DNA from: Lachnospiraceae bacterium
GTDB lineage: Bacteria; Bacillota; Clostridia; Lachnospirales; Lachnospiraceae
Reading direction: 5' to 3'
Length of the DNA: 27,110 nt
NCBI GenBank assembly: GCA_900768755.1
Contig: CAAGDV010000008.1
Location: 1 to 27,110 of the forward strand
The position numbers and the translations under genes are program-made. The notes under the pieces are model-generated. The model was not told the DNA's origin, searched no databases, and was given only the letters and a program-made list of their open reading frames with translations. Within the stretch, counting starts at the first letter, position 1, and each line of letters opens with the position of its first letter. Of this stretch, positions 23,664 to 27,110 are shown piece by piece.

Positions 23664-24530
23664 ATGGAAAAAATGCGTATTTTGGCAGTTGATGACAATA
23701 TCGTAAATCTTGCCACTCTTGAGCAGGAATTGAAGGACAAATACGAAGTAATTCCGATGAGTTCGGGAAGAAGGGCAATTAAATTTCTGTACCGTGAGAC
23801 AGTAGATTTGATTCTTCTGGATGTGCAGATGCCGGTTATGGACGGAATCGAGACTTTAAAAGAGATCCGCTCACTTGAGACCGGACTTACTGTTCCTGTC
23901 ATATTTCTTACCGCCAAGAAGGACAAGAACACGGTAATTGAAGGCACAAAGCTTGGCATAATGGACTACGTCCTTAAGCCCTTCAACTCTGATGATCTTC
24001 ACGAGAGAATCGAGAGAGCGCTTAAACGGCACGGTGTTCTGCCGATGGAGGGAAAGGAACTTTACCGCCGAATCGGTGACATAATCCAGTACGTTGAGTC
24101 GGACAAAATAAAGGCGGCGGTTGTCAGCACAGACGAGATTCTGGGATATCAGATTGACGAAGAGATTTCGGGCCGTATGCAGAATGCCAAGGCAAAACTC
24201 AAAGCCGGGGATATGGAATCGGCAGTCAGGATGCTGACAAGAATCAAGAAGCTTCTTGAGTCCAAGATGGACTTGAACAACAGACCGAATGCAATCCCGA
24301 TTAGTCTGGGCGAACTGAACTCAAGGCTTTTGTATATTCTGGATGATCTGGAGAATTTCAAGATTCAGGAGGCGGCGCTCAAGCTGGAAGACCTGATGCG
24401 TTATGACCTGCCGGCACCGGTTCTTGAAGCCTGCAGCAAATCGCAGGAGAAGCTTGCGGAATACGATGATGACGCGGCGGAGCAGTTAATCCGCGGAATT
24501 CTTGTTGAGCTTGGAAAACGAAGAGTGTAG
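23664..24530 (+). CDS. Response regulator with receiver and novel helical output region
   Basis: GGAAGGTAAGGG precedes ATG 23664; 288 residues. The receiver (about 3-122) has the acid pair D10/D11, phospho-acceptor D53 in LLDVQMPVMDG, a conserved TAKKD strand and the Lys of DYVLKPF. No DNA-binding, GGDEF, EAL or kinase output domain follows. Residues about 130-210 are charged helices, and residues 216-285 align without gaps with the C-terminus of the kinase upstream (shared GEL, LENFK, Y, YxDD, AE, R). It is very likely the phosphorelay partner of that kinase. Output is probably through protein contacts, perhaps via the shared module; the target is unknown. Its last 45 bases overlap the convergent VanZ-like gene. 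Confidence 0.88.
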   Translation: MEKMRILAVDDNIVNLATLEQELKDKYEVIPMSSGRRAIKFLYRETVDLILLDVQMPVMDGIETLKEIRSLETGLTVPVIFLTAKKDKNTVIEGTKLGIMDYVLKPFNSDDLHERIERALKRHGVLPMEGKELYRRIGDIIQYVESDKIKAAVVSTDEILGYQIDEEISGRMQNAKAKLKAGDMESAVRMLTRIKKLLESKMDLNNRPNAIPISLGELNSRLLYILDDLENFKIQEAALKLEDLMRYDLPAPVLEACSKSQEKLAEYDDDAAEQLIRGILVELGKRRV

Positions 24531-25001
24531 TGCATATATTGTCACGATGATAACAAGGGCAAGCAAAGCCCCTGCGCTGTCAATCAGCACATCAAAAAGC
24601 TGCGGGGAGCGGCTCCCCACGAAGGACTGATGCCACTCATCGGATAACGCGTAGAGAACGCAGATGAGATATCCCGTACAATAGCACAACACAACCCGGA
24701 CACCGCTGAAACTGCGCAGTTTTACGAGATTCCAGGCACCCAGTGAGATTGAAAGTGATAAGGCAAAATATATTGAAAAATGGGCGATTTTTCTGATATA
24801 CTCTGTAAGAAAACTTAAGATTGCATCAGGCAGCACAGGCCCGAGGAACTGTACAAGGAGACGACATATATTGCCGCTCACAGCCGAAGATTCGGCGCCG
24901 TTTTGGGAAGAAAAGATGAATATAACCACCATAACGCCCAAAGCTGCCAGCGAGCAGACAAGCAGTCTTATGAGATAACGACGGGAGGCATTACTTCTCA
25001 T
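24486..25001 (-). CDS. VanZ-like family membrane protein
   Basis: Start ATG 25001 (MRSNASRR) is preceded by GAGG and overlaps the stop of the upstream small gene; the frame is open to 25046 inside that gene. The 171-residue protein has about four membrane helices and the VanZ-like motifs FIFSSQNG, YIRKIAHFSIYF, DEWHQSFVGSRSPQLFDV and LIDSAGA. VanZ-like proteins are common in Firmicutes; VanZ itself gives low-level teicoplanin resistance, but most homologues have unknown roles. Nothing here suggests a glycopeptide resistance cluster. Its 3' end runs 45 bases into the convergent response regulator gene, with no terminator between them. Confidence 0.88.
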   Translation of the reverse strand: MRSNASRRYLIRLLVCSLAALGVMVVIFIFSSQNGAESSAVSGNICRLLVQFLGPVLPDAILSFLTEYIRKIAHFSIYFALSLSISLGAWNLVKLRSFSGVRVVLCYCTGYLICVLYALSDEWHQSFVGSRSPQLFDVLIDSAGALLALVIIVTIYALHSSFSKLNKNSAD

Positions 25002-25224
25002 CTTGTGAATCCTCGCTTTGATTGTCTCTTTTGTTAAGCTTGGCAAACATCATAATCACATATATGAGAATCGGAATGAAGAAAGTACCTGCCAGAGCGA
25101 TGAATAGCATCTTATGAGCAAAGGCATTATTGATGAATGCAAGTATCAATGCGGCAACGTAAAGCCCCAGAAGCAATACAATGCCGGAAATTGCGAGAAC
25201 TCTTTTTGTTACGGATTTATTCAT
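24991..25224 (-). CDS. Small two-helix membrane protein
   Basis: AGGTGAG is seven bases before ATG 25224 (MNKSVTKRVL); the frame opens further upstream without a site. The 77-residue product has two membrane helices (about 9-31 and 38-62) and a charged tail (KLNKRDNQSEDSQDEK). I do not recognise a family. Its stop lies inside the start of the VanZ-like gene (11-base overlap), so the two are translationally coupled and may act together in the membrane. Confidence 0.7.
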   Translation of the reverse strand: MNKSVTKRVLAISGIVLLLGLYVAALILAFINNAFAHKMLFIALAGTFFIPILIYVIMMFAKLNKRDNQSEDSQDEK

Positions 25225-25256
25225 TGGCTCACCTCGAAAAATCATGAAATAGTTTA

Positions 25257-25306
25257 TTGACTTGCGCTTTGCGTACAGTATAGCATCATAGAAGGAAAAA
25301 ATCAAA
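25257..25306. promoter_or_regulatory. Overlapping divergent promoters
   Basis: For the + strand CAP gene: TTGACT (25257-25262), 16 bases, TATAGC (25279-25284). For the - strand pair: TTTGAT (- strand of 25301-25306), 17 bases, TATACT (- strand of 25278-25283). The two -10 boxes lie on nearly the same bases, so polymerase could serve only one direction at a time. Confidence 0.45.
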
Positions 25307-26076
25307 TGAAACAAAGCGTTTTATGTTTTATTGTTACCATAGCACTGGTGTTTTGCACTGCCTGCGGCACGATTGGCTATATTGCGGATGCAGTCCCGCC
25401 GGAGTATGAGACACCGTCACCTGATTGTAATATTGTGGAAGAACTTACCGGCAGGGAGAATGTTGAACTGACTGCCGCAACATCGCTTAATTATGCAGCC
25501 GGAACGGAAGAGGAGTCTGAGACTGCGGACACGGATTTCGAGCCCGTCACAGAACCCCCGACTGCCGCTGTCACAGAATCTGCGCCGGCGGTCAGCCCTA
25601 CCACAGCCACAAAACCACCGGCTACCGAAGTAACCGCCGGAACGCAGCCCGCTGTCACGGAAGCCGCAACCGAGGCACCAAATTCAATTACGGCGCAGCA
25701 CAAGTATATCTTAGAACTTCTAAATCTGATTAACGAAGCGAGAGCCGCCGAAGGCCTTGACGCGCTCGCATTGGACGAGGACCTTAACGAGGCGGCAATG
25801 GTGGTAGCCAAAGAGATAACGGTAAGTTTTACCCACAAAAGACCAAACGGAAGCAGTGCTTTCAGTATTTTGGCGGAAAAAGACATTCAGTACGGAATTG
25901 CCGCCGAAAATATCGCGCGCGGTTTTGACACGCCAAATCAGGTTTTCGACGCGTGGATGGGGTCGGAAAAACACCGCAAAAACATACTCAACCCCGAGTT
26001 TGCCAGGATGGGCGCGGCGTACTATGTTTTTGACGATGAATATGAAATATACTGGGCGCAATTTTTCACAGATTAA
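25306..26076 (+). CDS. Secreted or lipid-anchored CAP/SCP (CAP superfamily) protein
   Basis: GAAGGA precedes ATG 25306; 256 residues. A hydrophobic signal (CFIVTIALVFCTAC) ends at C20, a possible though non-ideal lipobox, so the protein is exported and perhaps lipid-anchored. Residues about 50-125 are a Thr/Ala/Pro/Glu-rich linker of the kind that crosses the cell wall. Residues about 130-256 form a CAP domain: LLNLINEARAAEGL, the His of SFTHKRPNG, AAENIARG, WMGSEKHRKNILN and YWAQFF. Bacterial CAP proteins (YkwD-like) are widespread on the surface of clostridia and bacilli; their biochemical role is mostly unknown. It is divergent from the VanZ pair and has its own promoter. Confidence 0.88.
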   Translation: MKQSVLCFIVTIALVFCTACGTIGYIADAVPPEYETPSPDCNIVEELTGRENVELTAATSLNYAAGTEEESETADTDFEPVTEPPTAAVTESAPAVSPTTATKPPATEVTAGTQPAVTEAATEAPNSITAQHKYILELLNLINEARAAEGLDALALDEDLNEAAMVVAKEITVSFTHKRPNGSSAFSILAEKDIQYGIAAENIARGFDTPNQVFDAWMGSEKHRKNILNPEFARMGAAYYVFDDEYEIYWAQFFTD

Positions 26077-26081
26077 CTTCC

Positions 26082-26110
26082 TTGACGGAAGAGTCAGGAT
26101 GTTATATACT
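26082..26110 (+). promoter_or_regulatory. Promoter of the SEC-C gene
   Basis: TTGACG (26082-26087), 17 bases, TATACT (26105-26110). It starts only 6 bases after the CAP gene stop and gives a leader of about 40 bases. Confidence 0.8.
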
Positions 26111-26157
26111 TTTATGGTCCGCGTGCGGATACACATTCATTGTTAGGAGAGATAAAA

Positions 26158-26658
26158 ATGTCTTTATTGGAAAACTGGAGAAACATGGCTTACGAGCAGA
26201 ACGCAGACGTACAGAAACAGCAGATGTTCTGGGCCAATTATTTTAACCTTGAAAAAGGAATTTACGAGCAGATTCTTAAGACCCCGAATGAGCCTGTAAA
26301 AGGCACTGTTAAGGAACTTGCGGAGAAATATGGTATTGACATAATGCATATGACAGGTTTTCTTGACGGCATCAACGACAGCCTCAAAACGCCGAACCCC
26401 ATCGAGGAGATGGACGAGGACACGGAAGTAAGTCTTGAGTACGATACAGAGCTACTCTACAAAAACATGGTTGAGGCAAAAGCCGACTGGCTCTATGAGC
26501 TCCCCGAGTGGGACAACTTAATCGACGCGGACAGAAGAAAAGTGCTCTACAAAGAGCAGAAACTCTCACACACCGTTGTCAACGACAAAAAAATCGGCCG
26601 CAACGATCCGTGCCCATGCGGCAGCGGACTGAAGTACAAGAAATGCTGCGGAAAGTAG
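26158..26658 (+). CDS. SEC-C motif protein
   Basis: TAGGAGA precedes ATG 26158 (MSLLENWRNMAYEQ); 166 residues. Residues 1-145 are acidic and mostly helical, with no membrane segment. The last 20 residues are a SEC-C zinc-binding motif, GRNDPCPCGSGLKYKKCCG, with the C-x-C-x8-C-C ligands. In SecA this motif contacts SecB and phospholipid; stand-alone SEC-C proteins are common and their function is generally unclear. A SecB or chaperone contact is possible but not shown. It is a single-gene unit with its own strong promoter, and the large inverted repeat begins 4 bases after its stop. Confidence 0.85.
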   Translation: MSLLENWRNMAYEQNADVQKQQMFWANYFNLEKGIYEQILKTPNEPVKGTVKELAEKYGIDIMHMTGFLDGINDSLKTPNPIEEMDEDTEVSLEYDTELLYKNMVEAKADWLYELPEWDNLIDADRRKVLYKEQKLSHTVVNDKKIGRNDPCPCGSGLKYKKCCGK

Positions 26659-26661
26659 ATT

Positions 26662-26788
26662 AGAGTTAATAAATTCCCCTACAGAAGACACTTGCGTTGC
26701 ATTGCAAGCGTAGCGGCACTAAGATTGCAAAATACGCAATCTAAGTGCCGACGGTTGCAAAGCCTTCTGTAGGGGAATTATTAACTCT
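26662..26788. repeat. 127-base inverted-repeat element with cloverleaf-like fold
   Basis: The left arm (26662-26687) and right arm (26764-26788) pair over 25 positions with a single bulged A. Inside are two more hairpins: CTTGC/GCAAG (26691-26695, 26704-26708) and a 15-base arm 26714-26728 with 26736-26750, closing a 7-base loop with one internal mismatch. It contains no ORF. The shape suggests a MITE-like or REP-like repeat, or an mRNA 3'-end structure for the SEC-C gene; no T-run follows, so it is not a standard terminator. Confidence 0.8.
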
Positions 26789-26932
26789 GGAGCTGTGGCG
26801 AGCCGAGAGTGGGATTGCTAACTCTGGGAAGTGCGGTCCGGAGGGGATTGTTAACGCTGTGGGGGAAGTGCGGCCCGGAGGGGATTGTTAACGCTGTGGG
26901 GGAGTGCGAGCCCGGAGGGGAGTGTTAATTCG
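26768..26932. repeat. Degenerate tandem repeat, period 33-37 bases
   Basis: A core like GGAGGGGATTGTTAACGCTG recurs about five times; the TTAAC or equivalent lies at 26781, 26818, 26851, 26888 and 26925, giving steps of 37, 33, 37 and 37. The first unit is the outer right arm of the adjacent inverted repeat, so the array seems to have grown from it. Units 2 and 3 are nearly identical; the outer ones are more diverged. No coding frame is apparent. Confidence 0.7.
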
Positions 26933-26989
26933 AGGCGTGTTCTTCCCGTAAAGTTTATGAAAAATTAATAGAAATCCTCAAATTCCGTA

Positions 26990-27018
26990 TTCCTATTTTC
27001 TGCCACCTGTGTTACAAT
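26990..27018 (+). promoter_or_regulatory. Possible promoter of a gene beyond the right edge
   Basis: TGTTACAAT gives an extended -10 (box TACAAT 27013-27018), with a weak TTCCTA (26990-26995) 17 bases upstream. It points out of the window. Confidence 0.4.
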
Positions 27019-27024
27019 ACATTC

Positions 27025-27093
27025 AAAGCATTAATATTCTTTTTTTCGTGGCGTTCGCCATTTCTGAATTCAAAAATCGAAAATCAATGCTTT
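27025..27093 (+). promoter_or_regulatory. Inverted repeat at the predicted transcript start
   Basis: The 15-base arm 27025-27039 pairs with 27079-27093 with two mismatches (AAAGCATT ... AATGCTTT at the base). The loop region holds a second small hairpin, TGGCG-TT-CGCCA (27049-27060). It would lie at the very 5' end of the transcript from the promoter at 26990-27018 and could be a leader element; no known riboswitch class is recognised. Confidence 0.35.
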
Positions 27094-27110
27094 ATACCCA
27101 TCACAATTTA

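Noticed and set aside
24486..25001. Glycopeptide resistance locus because of the VanZ-like protein
   Set aside because: No vanA, vanH, vanX, vanS or vanR homologues are present; VanZ-like proteins are common housekeeping membrane proteins.
26768..26932. CRISPR-like array from the regular 37-base spacing
   Set aside because: The whole unit is repeated with no unique spacers, units are degenerate, and no cas gene is near.

Overview
The window looks like chromosomal DNA of a Lachnospiraceae-type Firmicute (Clostridia). Support: strong GGAGG-type ribosome sites, near-consensus TTGACA/TATAAT promoters, a VanZ-like protein, an HD-GYP relic, a large hybrid histidine kinase with a 7-TM sensor, and a short pyruvate kinase. 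Genus cannot be decided from sequence alone. No rRNA, insertion sequence, prophage or CRISPR array is visible. There is one tRNA gene.

Layout. 1-1985 is a decaying stretch: the tail of an unidentified ORF, an HD-GYP gene interrupted by a local frame disturbance and an amber codon, and a sugar-phosphate-isomerase-like gene that lost about 70 codons. 2082-3875 holds an unrecognised basic/acidic coiled-coil protein converging on a PIN-like nuclease. 4026-9468 is a five-gene + strand run: cation/proton antiporter, GNAT acetyltransferase, HerA-like ATPase, alpha/beta esterase, TSUP permease. 9500-14568 is all on the - strand: a NitT/TauT-type ABC importer (ATPase and permease, no binding protein) followed by a heterodimeric ABC exporter with one degenerate ATP site. 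14675-16828 is a DHH phosphoesterase plus a zinc-ribbon membrane protein. 16990-17062 is tRNA-Thr(CGU). 17227-20213 is pyruvate kinase plus cardiolipin synthase. 20263-20448 (-) is a tiny Cys-rich membrane protein.

20546-24530 is the most unusual part. A hybrid kinase (7TM-PAS-HisKA-HATPase-REC-Hpt) is followed 17 bases later by a response regulator with no DNA-binding domain. Both proteins end in the same about 70-residue acidic helical module, alignable without gaps. The kinase mRNA leader carries a duplicated 57-base GC-rich element around a cloverleaf-like spacer. The two proteins probably form one phosphorelay whose output is protein-protein interaction.

24486-26658 holds a VanZ-like protein and a small membrane protein (-), then a secreted CAP/SCP protein and a SEC-C protein (+). 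The last 450 bases have no gene but are highly structured: a long inverted repeat folding into a cloverleaf, degenerate 33-37-base tandem repeats, and a possible promoter with a hairpin leader pointing out of the window. All calls rest on reading motifs by eye; no database search was run.
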